A stretch of 64,000 nt of DNA from positions 798 to 64,797 of the forward strand of contig CACZAD010000035.1 in assembly GCA_902779055.1 (NCBI GenBank). The letters run 5' to 3'. Shown here piece after piece: positions 45,486-53,082 of this stretch (positions are counted from its first letter, which is position 1; every line of letters begins with the position of its first letter). A model generated the notes under the pieces. That model did no database searches. It was not told where the DNA came from and saw only the letters and a list, made by a program, of their open reading frames with translations. Origin of the DNA: Fibrobacter succinogenes. GTDB lineage: Bacteria > Fibrobacterota > Fibrobacteria > Fibrobacterales > Fibrobacteraceae. The position numbers and the translations under genes are program-made.

Positions 45486-45515
45486 TTACTGTCATCCCGG
45501 ACTCCGTTCCGGAAT
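45486..45515. repeat. Single REP-like palindrome
   Basis: CTGTCATCCCGGACTCCGTTCCGGAATC, the reverse complement of the units ending CCGGGATGACAG in the array at 41.7-42.1 kb. It lies 3' of both flanking genes. Confidence 0.7.
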
Positions 45516-45520
45516 CTCCT

Positions 45521-46156
45521 TTATGGCTTTACACACCGCACCGAACGATAGTCCTCTTTCGCAAACGCATTTATACTCGCCACATCACTGCTGAACGACA
45601 AGAACAAATAGAACGCATTCGACTCACGATTTTCAGCATCTTCCGTCGCACTCCAGAAGTACGCGTACCCGCCGATACCATCGAACTTACCATCCGCGCC
45701 ACGATACCCCGCCGGAAGCGCCCTGAAGCCCAAAGCATCCGAACCATTACCTTTCTTGAACCAACCATCGCTAGCTTTTAAAGCTGCGCCCGCGCGAGAC
45801 AGCGAAGATGACTGCGCGAGGAATGGTGATAGAGACTGCGCAGCATCCTTGGACGTCGCGACCACTAGCGATTCGAAATTCTCTTTCGTAGGCAAACGCC
45901 AACCATCAGGGCAAACAGTTTTTGCCTCCGCCCACGAATAAAGCCTCCCCAACCGCTTGCAATTGCGAGAATCACCCTCCGGGCAAAAACTCCCCGCCGT
46001 CTCAAAATTCAAGTTCTCCGCCATCCACGTCTGCTCGCCGATTTTCACGACACCATAAGACTGCCCGTCACGCGAATCCGTGAACGACTCCGAACAAGAG
46101 GTGAGGAGGAAAGTTAAGGCGGCAAGAGTGAAAGAAGATTGGATAGTGAGATGCAT
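45521..46156 (-). CDS. FISUMP-domain lipoprotein
   Basis: A 211-residue lipoprotein (lipobox LLTSC, Cys21) with the Fibrobacter succinogenes major paralogous domain: VVKIGEQTWMAENLNF, CPDGWRLPTKENFESL, FWSATEDAENRESNAFYLFL and a terminal RSVRCVKP. The family is expanded in Fibrobacter and Bacteroidota and is surface-exposed. Binding partners are unknown. It marks the left edge of the accessory region. Confidence 0.9.
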   Translation of the reverse strand: MHLTIQSSFTLAALTFLLTSCSESFTDSRDGQSYGVVKIGEQTWMAENLNFETAGSFCPEGDSRNCKRLGRLYSWAEAKTVCPDGWRLPTKENFESLVVATSKDAAQSLSPFLAQSSSLSRAGAALKASDGWFKKGNGSDALGFRALPAGYRGADGKFDGIGGYAYFWSATEDAENRESNAFYLFLSFSSDVASINAFAKEDYRSVRCVKP

Positions 46157-46206
46157 GGAGAGAATATAAATTTTCCTAAATACTCATTTGATTCTTTGAT
46201 GATTTT

Positions 46207-46260
46207 ACAATCGCCTTTGTGGTCGCCTTTCCGGTTTGCAGTCGCCTTTACAGTCGCCCA
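46207..46260. repeat. Degenerate TCGCCTTT repeats
   Basis: Four copies of a roughly 10-19-nt spaced motif (TCGCCTTT at 46211, 46223 and 46242; TCGCCC at 46254) follow the VbhA gene on its strand. On the minus strand an open stretch reads GDCKGDCK-like. It may be the degraded end of a lost gene. Confidence 0.5.
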
Positions 46261-46268
46261 GCCCTCTT

Positions 46269-46514
46269 TTATTTATCGCCATTTTCAGGACTTATCTTTT
46301 GATAATGAGCCCTAATAAGTTTTTGTGCCTCATCTATCGTAATTTCGCCCTCGATATTGCGCCGTGCAATTTCTAACAAGAAATCGGAGACTTGCAAGCC
46401 ATCAACAGCCTGCAAGCCAATGGCTGTCCGCCAATTAATGGCCCTCTCTTTCTTTTCGGGATCGTCTTGATTGATATATTCCTTAAAAAACGACTTTGTT
46501 GATTTCTTAGGCAT
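46269..46514 (-). CDS. Antitoxin VbhA family protein (orphan)
   Basis: An 81-residue protein matching the VbhA-type antitoxin helix bundle: INWRTAIGLQAVDGLQVSDFL, then IEGEITIDEAQKLIRAHY. VbhA-type antitoxins inhibit Fic-domain AMP-transferase toxins, normally encoded directly downstream. Here the downstream space holds only short degenerate repeats and an unrelated lipoprotein gene, so there is no Fic partner. AAGGAG precedes the ATG. Confidence 0.72.
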   Translation of the reverse strand: MPKKSTKSFFKEYINQDDPEKKERAINWRTAIGLQAVDGLQVSDFLLEIARRNIEGEITIDEAQKLIRAHYQKISPENGDK

Positions 46515-46676
46515 TCGAACTCCTTACAATTTAATGCCTAATATACCTTCTGAGAATTTTTTATGCAATAGAGCCAACTGTTCGGAATTTCCGAACACTT
46601 GAGTATCAATTATAGGGAAACATACTCCATCAACACAGTTATATAGTAATACATTTGCAGCAACACTTTAGCCTGT

Positions 46677-46774
46677 TCTCTGGGCAATCGGAAGGCAACC
46701 TCAGGACATTCTCTGGGCATTTTTTGCCATTTCTCTGGGCAATTACGTCGTTCTCAGGGCAATCTCTGGGCAAT
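46677..46774. repeat. Imperfect CTCTGGGCAAT repeats in a gene-free stretch
   Basis: Copies at 46677, 46711, 46733, 46753 (CTCAGGGCAAT) and 46764. Minus-strand translation gives repeated DCPEN/KCPEN blocks in a short open frame (46639-46842). I do not support that frame as a gene. The block from 46515 to 46831 holds nothing else I can identify. It may be the decayed C-terminal repeat region of a lost regulator. Confidence 0.55.
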
Positions 46775-46831
46775 TTCAGCAAAAAATGTTCGAAGTATCT
46801 TTTTTGGGGCAGGCGGCAACAGAGACTAAAT

Positions 46832-48760
46832 TCATTTTCCAAAATATTTCAAGCAGAATTCCTCATTCACTTTAACAACAATCATTATAAAAACTTTTAG
46901 GGTTTCAATATATGCTTGTCGCAGCTCTTCTTCTGATCCATAGAAAGATCCATGCAGAAAGGCATTGCGCAAATCTAAGCTGTTTGAAAATTCTTTCTTG
47001 TTCAACACAAAATTATAGTAATCGCGTTCTTGGCGAGAAAACACAGTTGATTCAACTTCAACTTCTTCTTTTTCTACTAGCGCTTTTAATATTTCCTTAT
47101 GCTTACCCTTTTGATGAGCAAAACAAACAACCTCGTTCTCATACAGGTTGTATAAGAGAGTGCATCTAGCAGCATTTATCCCCAAACTATGATCGGCTTT
47201 CAAAAGTAGAGCCCCTCTTTCTATCAGCCAGTTTATCCACTCTCTTGCCTGCTCTGCAAAATCGGTTATGAAAAGGTGTTCTTTGGCAATTATCTGTACT
47301 AAGGAGTCATAACCGTTCCAAGCAAAGCTCATCCCAAACATCAAGTTAAAGGTAAAGAGAAACCGCATTTCTTCTTTAAGATCGTCCCCTTTAACATAAG
47401 CATACTTCTGATTTAAAAAACTCTTCAATTCTCCTATATGAACAGGATTAGAAGAAATAGCCATAAGTTCCTTATCAACGTAACCGTCTTCCACATAATA
47501 TTTCAGTTGCTTAAGGATTCCGTCCATTTCAATATAGAGTAGTTTTATCCGTTCCGACAACAACGCCGATTTTGACGGTTTCTTGAATTCAAAATCCGAA
47601 ATACCAAAATTCTTTTTCAGATAATCACCAAAGAAATAATCAAACAAGTCTTCAATGCTTATCCCGTAATCTTCAAGTTCTCTCTTATATGCAGATAAAA
47701 TCGTGTAGCAAATCATTCTATCTGTTGTAAATTGAGAGCGTATAGGATAGTGCTTTATTCCTTCACTTTTTGCGAGTAATTCATCTAATGTACTTTTCTT
47801 TTTCAATACAAATTGACAACGCAGTTCCGAGTCAAAGAAATCAAACAGGAAGATGAAGTTGTTAAGTAAAGTCGGGAAATCGTGATGTTCTCTTACCCAT
47901 TTCTTGCTGTAAACGCAATAGACATGATGATCTTCTTCGTTATACGATTCGTTCAGCTCTTCATCTATTTCCTGGAAAGATGCTATGCAACCATAAGAAA
48001 ACGAGGGCTTTTCTGAAAAATGTTTTTCCCAATATTTTTCCTTGGCTTTTTTAGCCCTTAAACGCAATCTAGCATCAATATTAAGGCCCTGTATTACGGG
48101 AGCGTTTTCAATCAATTCTAAATAATTTGGATGCGGTTCAAACGAATCATCAACATAATAGTTTAGGATTCCTATTTTCTTTTCTTGAGTTAAAGCTTTG
48201 GGAAACGCAATATTTTCTTTCTCGGCAAATCCTTTTACCAAATAGTATTTGATGATTATTTCGGCTGCATCCTTATTATTCATCATACAATCAGTTATTA
48301 CCTGACCGAATTTTTTCACCCATCCCTTACATCTTAAAATATTGAGCAAAGAAACTAGTTTCTTGTCAAGTAAATCCCGAACGCTAGAACCAGGGATTTT
48401 TTGTAATAGATCAAACCGCTCCAATAATTCCAACAAATCTAAAGAGAAATATATCCATATACTCTGAAAGATATTTTCAATATTACTTAAATCTAGTTTT
48501 TGGAAATACGAAAATACAAAACGAGAAATCTCACTCGTTTTTTCACGATATTCCTTAAATTTTTCGGGAGAAATATTTGGGGGACACTTTATTGACTTGA
48601 CAATCCGAATTATGTTCTCTAATTCAACAACTTGGTTTAAGTCGTAATTATTCGCCGTATCAAAAGAATCCAAAATGGGCATTGCCCTTTGGAACATATG
48701 GTATTGGTGCAACTCCGAATGCTTATTATATGTAATCCATTTAAAGAAATCTTCGGACAT
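46832..48760 (-). CDS. Large helical protein with C-terminal RX4H (HEPN-like) motif
   Basis: A 642-residue, Leu/Ile/Lys-rich, mainly helical cytosolic protein with no signal peptide or membrane helix. No full-length family recognised. Near the C-terminus DLRNAFLHG has Arg598-x4-His603, the RX4-6H signature of HEPN ribonucleases found in abortive-infection and toxin proteins, followed by a long helix. It is the last gene of a tight five-gene operon (15 nt after the previous stop). By position and motif it is the likely effector. Base composition is clearly more AT-rich than the core genes. Confidence 0.7.
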   Translation of the reverse strand: MSEDFFKWITYNKHSELHQYHMFQRAMPILDSFDTANNYDLNQVVELENIIRIVKSIKCPPNISPEKFKEYREKTSEISRFVFSYFQKLDLSNIENIFQSIWIYFSLDLLELLERFDLLQKIPGSSVRDLLDKKLVSLLNILRCKGWVKKFGQVITDCMMNNKDAAEIIIKYYLVKGFAEKENIAFPKALTQEKKIGILNYYVDDSFEPHPNYLELIENAPVIQGLNIDARLRLRAKKAKEKYWEKHFSEKPSFSYGCIASFQEIDEELNESYNEEDHHVYCVYSKKWVREHHDFPTLLNNFIFLFDFFDSELRCQFVLKKKSTLDELLAKSEGIKHYPIRSQFTTDRMICYTILSAYKRELEDYGISIEDLFDYFFGDYLKKNFGISDFEFKKPSKSALLSERIKLLYIEMDGILKQLKYYVEDGYVDKELMAISSNPVHIGELKSFLNQKYAYVKGDDLKEEMRFLFTFNLMFGMSFAWNGYDSLVQIIAKEHLFITDFAEQAREWINWLIERGALLLKADHSLGINAARCTLLYNLYENEVVCFAHQKGKHKEILKALVEKEEVEVESTVFSRQERDYYNFVLNKKEFSNSLDLRNAFLHGSFYGSEEELRQAYIETLKVFIMIVVKVNEEFCLKYFGK

Positions 48761-48775
48761 TTATATGATGATTTT

Positions 48776-49597
48776 TTAATTTCTATTCGGTTTCAAATCT
48801 TGAATTTCTTTTGATACATCCATGTGCTTTCTAGTCAGAATCACGGTCAGAAGCACTTGATATGTTTTATCGTACCAATCCTCTTTTTCCCGCGAAGTCC
48901 ATAATTTGGCTTTTTCGGGCAAATCGCCCTTACCAGAATTATTGTGCCTTATGTCAATAGCATTTACTAAGAACCGAGAATCACTATACAATGCAGCATA
49001 CTGCGTTCCTTTAAAATCGTTATTCATTGGTTCTGTATAATCCGCAAGAGCCACAAGAATTTCACGTTTTCTTGTCAGATTACCTTTCAACAAAACTCTA
49101 TTGTATTCAATCATGTTCAGAGCAAGATCTACCTTATTATTTTCAAGGCATTCGATGGCTTCTGTAGTTGCGGGGTTCTTATCGACAATGATATAGCCTT
49201 CTTTTATTTGGGCCCATTCGTGGTTCGTCTTTTCTAGAATCACCTTTATATTTGCAATTATTTGCTGTGCAGTTTCTTTTGCTGTTTCATCCTTATCTAA
49301 ATAAAATTTTGTGGTATTTATCAAATTCAAAAGCACTTCACAATACAAAAACAACTCATTCCAATCCCTGCCATAGGAAGAAACTTCTGGTATACCCAAT
49401 TCATTTAAAAGATCTTCAACAGACAAAAATGTTTGTCGAAGTTTTACTGGAATTTTATAAAATTCTCTATTAATAATACGTTTCAACGAATACTTGATTC
49501 CATAAATACTCCACTCCTTCAGAAACAACATCGAAAGACGATCAAACTCATTAGTTGGATTAATATTTCTTTTTTCCAGCATTTCAAAGATATTCAT
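48776..49597 (-). CDS. Helical protein of unknown function in the KAP-HEPN operon
   Basis: A 273-residue soluble, mostly helical protein. Residues 185-245 hold a conserved-looking segment with ALYSDSRFLVNAIDIRHNNSG, the only stretch that looks catalytic or ligand-binding. No family recognised. I chose the ATG at 49597, 1 nt after the stop of the preceding gene. An alternative ATG at 49618 would overlap it by 20 nt. Tight spacing on both sides argues for a shared function with its neighbours. Confidence 0.65.
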   Translation of the reverse strand: MNIFEMLEKRNINPTNEFDRLSMLFLKEWSIYGIKYSLKRIINREFYKIPVKLRQTFLSVEDLLNELGIPEVSSYGRDWNELFLYCEVLLNLINTTKFYLDKDETAKETAQQIIANIKVILEKTNHEWAQIKEGYIIVDKNPATTEAIECLENNKVDLALNMIEYNRVLLKGNLTRKREILVALADYTEPMNNDFKGTQYAALYSDSRFLVNAIDIRHNNSGKGDLPEKAKLWTSREKEDWYDKTYQVLLTVILTRKHMDVSKEIQDLKPNRN

Positions 49598-49598
49598 G

Positions 49599-49817
49599 TT
49601 ATTTTTTCCGACATACATATTCTAATTTACAAGCCAAATAAGAAATCCAACTAATTGTTGCACAGGCAACTACATACGCGACAAGAGCAAGAATTTGCTT
49701 TTCAATCGTATCGAAAATATTTATTACAATTAAAGAGATTCCGCACCCCAAGCAAATCAGTACAATAACAGCAATATATACCCAAATGTTAGTCAAATAT
49801 GTTTTTCCGTTTTCCAT
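49599..49817 (-). CDS. Small two-helix membrane protein
   Basis: A 72-residue protein with two membrane helices (about 10-32 and 41-63) and a basic C-terminus (CRKK). No family recognised. Its start lies inside the 3' end of the preceding gene (29-nt overlap), so the two are translationally coupled. Small two-helix proteins are common as membrane partners or effectors in defence operons. Confidence 0.65.
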   Translation of the reverse strand: MENGKTYLTNIWVYIAVIVLICLGCGISLIVINIFDTIEKQILALVAYVVACATISWISYLACKLEYVCRKK

Positions 49818-50397
49818 TAACTAATCCTCCTTTTCGAACTTCTTTTTTGACTCGTTCCCATTCACTTTTTAAAATTTCACCCATCATATCACGGATTTTT
49901 ATCAATAATTCATTTAATGTTCCCGGTTGATGATCGTAGGGAAGCAACTTGAATTTTTCAAGTTCTTCAATCAATTTTTCATCCCTTGAATCGGAAGGAT
50001 TTAATTTAAGAATACATAAATCAATTCGTCTTATAAATTCTGCATAATTTTCGGGGGTTGATTCAGATATTTTCACTTGGCGAAAACGTTTGAGATTATC
50101 TTGCACAGAATAATACCCTTCATCATCCCCAAAAAATTCTTCAACATTTTCATCAAAATTCAATTGCCATTTAGCAGCAACATCTTCAACATAAGTTGAT
50201 AAATATACATATGAAAGTATTGCTGAAAAATCGGCACGTAATTCACCGATCCATTTTATGCGTTGAGTCGTAACCACATCAATGTATTTTTGCATTTTTA
50301 AATTTTTACGTGCATAAAATAAAGCTAGCAACGATATGAGCATCGAACATGCCGACACAGCCACAGTCATTGATATATTTCCCAAGAAAGAACTCAT
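49789..50397 (-). CDS. Membrane-anchored helical protein
   Basis: A 202-residue protein with one N-terminal membrane helix (about 7-29), then basic KNLKMQKYIDVVTTQRIKWIGELRADFSAIL, a pattern I have seen in many small membrane proteins of unknown function in accessory regions, and a charged helical cytosolic part. No named family recognised. It follows the NTPase gene by 17 nt and overlaps the next gene. GAGAT upstream serves as a ribosome-binding site and belongs to the mini-ORF at 50402-50425. Confidence 0.65.
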   Translation of the reverse strand: MSSFLGNISMTVAVSACSMLISLLALFYARKNLKMQKYIDVVTTQRIKWIGELRADFSAILSYVYLSTYVEDVAAKWQLNFDENVEEFFGDDEGYYSVQDNLKRFRQVKISESTPENYAEFIRRIDLCILKLNPSDSRDEKLIEELEKFKLLPYDHQPGTLNELLIKIRDMMGEILKSEWERVKKEVRKGGLVNGKRKNIFD

Positions 50398-50401
50398 TTC
50401 G

Positions 50402-50425
50402 TCATATCTCTATTTCATTGTTCAT
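50402..50425 (-). other. Mini-ORF MNNEIEI overlapping the NTPase stop
   Basis: ATG AAC AAT GAA ATA GAG ATA TGA encodes seven residues, overlaps the NTPase stop codon, and ends 4 nt before the next start. A near-copy with mostly synonymous differences lies at 52600-52623. Whether it is translated is unknown. Confidence 0.35.
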
Positions 50426-52586
50426 GTTTTTCTTGCGATGTAGCCTGATTATCTGCAGAAAAAGTAGTATAAATCTCAGCATTTTCAACCATAACATCTC
50501 CTTTTTGAGGCCCTAAATTAACAGAATCAGCATTTTTCTCATTTTCTTTTTCTGGTGTAAATGGTGGGCACTCTTTATCAATCATCTTTATATGATTAAC
50601 AGTATCAAAGACACCCTCTATCCTTTTATTTAAAACCCTTAAATTATCCATACTTAAAGACTGCGGTCTTGGAGTTTCCTTTAGCTGTCTTATGGCTTCA
50701 TTTTTTAAATTTTCAAGAAATTCTACTTCGCTTTCAAACCTTTCTAACATTTTTTCACCAGTATAGCGATGGCCTAAAACACGAATCAATCTTGCAGCCT
50801 CCTCTCTTGAAGAAGATAAAACAACATCAATAAATTGTAAAACATTTTCTTTTTTCAATTCAAGGACATCAAGAGCGGGCTCTTGACCCGCCAATGCAAT
50901 TCTGGCTTCTTCAACATTTTGAGCATCATCACTTTTCAGATATTCAAAGAAATTTGTCGCATATTCTTTCTGCCTCACTTCTCTTTGAGGCTTAATATTC
51001 TGCATAATTACATTTGCAAATGCAGATGTTTCAACATTCTCTGATTTGTCAAATATAAGAACATCATTATCCACCGGAGTTAAAAATTCGGCATTTTCCA
51101 AAACATACTTATTCATTCTCGATATAAGTTCTTCAGGAGTATCTATAATGTTTTTATTTTTTGATAAAGTTAGAAGAGAATCGAATAAATGAATCAATAA
51201 AACAGGATTATTTACATTCTTTTGTTCAGATGGATTTTTGAAAATTTCATCAAACTTATTATAACATTTTTGTAATTCAGCATCATTCAGTTCCTTCCTA
51301 TTGCACAGCTTATTTAAAAGATAATCATCCTCCCCACCGAACCAAATAGAGGATTTTATAACACTACTAAGTTTTTTTTGATCAATTGTATTTGATATTA
51401 GCCAGGCACTCCACAAAGGGAGCCAATCTCTTTCATACGAACCATCGTTCAGCCTATTTCTGATTGATGGGACCTCATCTAAATGAAGAAGCCATTCCTT
51501 GTTATTTTTCTGTTGTTCAGAATCCCGATCTTTTTCATCTGCTAATTTAGCAGCGGCCCTAAGAAAAGGGGATGTAATTTCTAATTTTTTCCCTTCTATC
51601 AAGCCCAATTCCTGAGCATACTGATACATCAAAAAATCACCCAATAACAATCTTGCAAATTCATCTTTGCCATTCAACATCATCCCAATATTTGTGTAAT
51701 TAACAAACCTATCAAAATCCACAAGAACATGTTTCATCGCCCTTAGATTATTCTGGCCAAACAGATTAACAACTAGAACAATCAAGTCTCGATTTTTTTT
51801 CAGTATTTTTCTCGCATCGTCACTCGCTTCAAATACAGTTTTATTTGAAATCAATGTAGTTGGCTCATCGGATACAGCATAACACTTATCAACCCAATAA
51901 TCAACAACTTTCTCTACACTAGTCTCCACCTGGAGTTCTTTACCAACTACTTTTTCCAATGATACGGACAAACCATACATTGTAGATTCATCTTTCTGCT
52001 TATTTACAGCCTTAATCAAAACATCTTTTTCAGCAATAATTATACATGGAATATGCAGAAATTCTACGCATTCATTAACAAAACCAAGTAACTCAATTAC
52101 CGGCATATGAGCACGTTCAAAATCATCCAATACAAGAACTAACTTTTTCTTTCCATTCTTTTTTATTTCGGAATGATAATGATCAACAAATATATCCAAT
52201 CCTTCAACAACCCCTTTTGCAGGTATTGTAGAATTGAACATCGCAGCAGATAATGCCGACAAAACAGCTGAAGCTGGAGCTGTTTTTAAAACTTTTTGTA
52301 ACAAGTCTATTTTTGACGAAGAAATAATCGGATACAAATATGCAAGTACTTTTTCATTTATTTCTTCTTTCGATGAAACTCCATATAAGCTCAAATAAAT
52401 AACAACATTTTTCTGTTTATCCGTAAAATTATCAATGATTCTCAATCCATGCGAATTAAGATAATTCTTTATATAATACGATTTACCACAACCCCATTTT
52501 CCTTTAATTAAAACAGCATAATTAGGTTCAAGACACTTAAAAAGGTAATAATTTAAAAAATCATCTATATGTTTGTTTTGAGACAT
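50415..52586 (-). CDS. KAP-like P-loop NTPase
   Basis: A 723-residue P-loop NTPase, first gene of the operon. Walker A GKWGCGKS is at 29-36 and Walker B LVLVLDDFER, with Asp154-Asp155, follows. Between them a hydrophobic segment (about 99-120, APASAVLSALSAAMF) could enter the membrane, as in KAP-family NTPases. The C-terminal 450 residues are helical and unassigned. KAP and related STAND-type NTPases act as sensors or switches in several antiphage systems. I chose the ATG at 52586 (MSQNKHID) with AAGGA upstream. Strongly AT-rich. Confidence 0.82.
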   Translation of the reverse strand: MSQNKHIDDFLNYYLFKCLEPNYAVLIKGKWGCGKSYYIKNYLNSHGLRIIDNFTDKQKNVVIYLSLYGVSSKEEINEKVLAYLYPIISSSKIDLLQKVLKTAPASAVLSALSAAMFNSTIPAKGVVEGLDIFVDHYHSEIKKNGKKKLVLVLDDFERAHMPVIELLGFVNECVEFLHIPCIIIAEKDVLIKAVNKQKDESTMYGLSVSLEKVVGKELQVETSVEKVVDYWVDKCYAVSDEPTTLISNKTVFEASDDARKILKKNRDLIVLVVNLFGQNNLRAMKHVLVDFDRFVNYTNIGMMLNGKDEFARLLLGDFLMYQYAQELGLIEGKKLEITSPFLRAAAKLADEKDRDSEQQKNNKEWLLHLDEVPSIRNRLNDGSYERDWLPLWSAWLISNTIDQKKLSSVIKSSIWFGGEDDYLLNKLCNRKELNDAELQKCYNKFDEIFKNPSEQKNVNNPVLLIHLFDSLLTLSKNKNIIDTPEELISRMNKYVLENAEFLTPVDNDVLIFDKSENVETSAFANVIMQNIKPQREVRQKEYATNFFEYLKSDDAQNVEEARIALAGQEPALDVLELKKENVLQFIDVVLSSSREEAARLIRVLGHRYTGEKMLERFESEVEFLENLKNEAIRQLKETPRPQSLSMDNLRVLNKRIEGVFDTVNHIKMIDKECPPFTPEKENEKNADSVNLGPQKGDVMVENAEIYTTFSADNQATSQEKHEQ

Positions 52587-52599
52587 AATAATCCTTTTT

Positions 52600-52623
52600 T
52601 TACATCTCAATTTCGTTGTTCAT
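52600..52623 (-). other. Mini-ORF MNNEIEM before the NTPase gene
   Basis: ATG AAC AAC GAA ATT GAG ATG TAA ends 13 nt before the NTPase ATG and matches the mini-ORF at 50402-50425. The differences are AAC/AAT, ATT/ATA, ATG/ATA and the stop codon. Either a leader peptide or the retained 3' tail of a lost gene. Confidence 0.35.
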
Positions 52624-52694
52624 GAGTTTGGGGATAAAGCTATTAAAGCACTTCATAAATTTCCAGTTTCAATCAACGTTCTAATAAAATATGA

Positions 52695-52787
52695 TTACAT
52701 ACAAAAAACAACACGCCAACCTAGCTCCTGCAGCAAGTTTCCGGCGCTCTCTTGAACAAGAATGTTTTCGCTGTATTCGTAGGACAT
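52695..52787 (-). pseudogene. hsdR: N-terminal remnant of type I restriction subunit HsdR
   Basis: Thirty codons starting ATGTCCTACGAATACAGC give MSYEYSENILVQESAGNLLQ followed by ELGWRVVF, the conserved first residues of type I restriction endonuclease R subunits. They stop after 30 codons where the full protein would run to about 1000 residues. It indicates that a type I restriction locus once stood here and was replaced. The gap from 52624 to 53072 holds nothing else coding. Confidence 0.75.
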
Positions 52788-53072
52788 AATAATGGGCTTT
52801 TTTTTGTAAATATAGCCTATTTTTATGCCAAATTAAAACAAACAAAAAGATTTAAAAGGTCAAAAGCCGAAACAATAAACCAAAGGGATGCACAACAGTG
52901 CGTGGGTTGTTTGCACTACAAAAAAAATCATTAGTTTGATAAAATTTTCAACGGATTTTAGCAAAAATACGAAAAATCCCCAAAATGTCACATTCTGTCA
53001 CCGCAATAATTTAAATTGAATTTTGATTGTTTTTAGTCTGCCTTTTTTGTATGTAGGCAGTCGGAGGTAAAG
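52788..53072. other. Gene-free AT-rich region before the RhuM gene
   Basis: No ORF supported. A direct repeat TGTCAC at 52986-52991 and 52996-53001, spaced by one helical turn, could be an operator. The left 42-bp direct repeat begins at 53041. Confidence 0.35.
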
Positions 53073-53082
53073 ATGAAGAAAG
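53041..53082 (+). repeat. Direct repeat flanking the RhuM gene, left copy
   Basis: 42 bp running from CCTTTTTT through TCGGAGGTAAAG to ATGAAGAAAG, including the ribosome-binding site and first codons of the RhuM gene. It matches 53973-54014 at 38 of 42 positions. Confidence 0.8.

Noticed and set aside
46639-46842. 67-residue CPEN-repeat protein on the minus strand
   Set aside because: No ribosome-binding site, the frame is short, and the overlapping plus-strand frame is equally open, as expected from an imperfect repeat rather than a gene.
52752-52934. 60-residue plus-strand ORF
   Set aside because: It is the antisense shadow of the hsdR remnant and runs into low-complexity AT-rich sequence.
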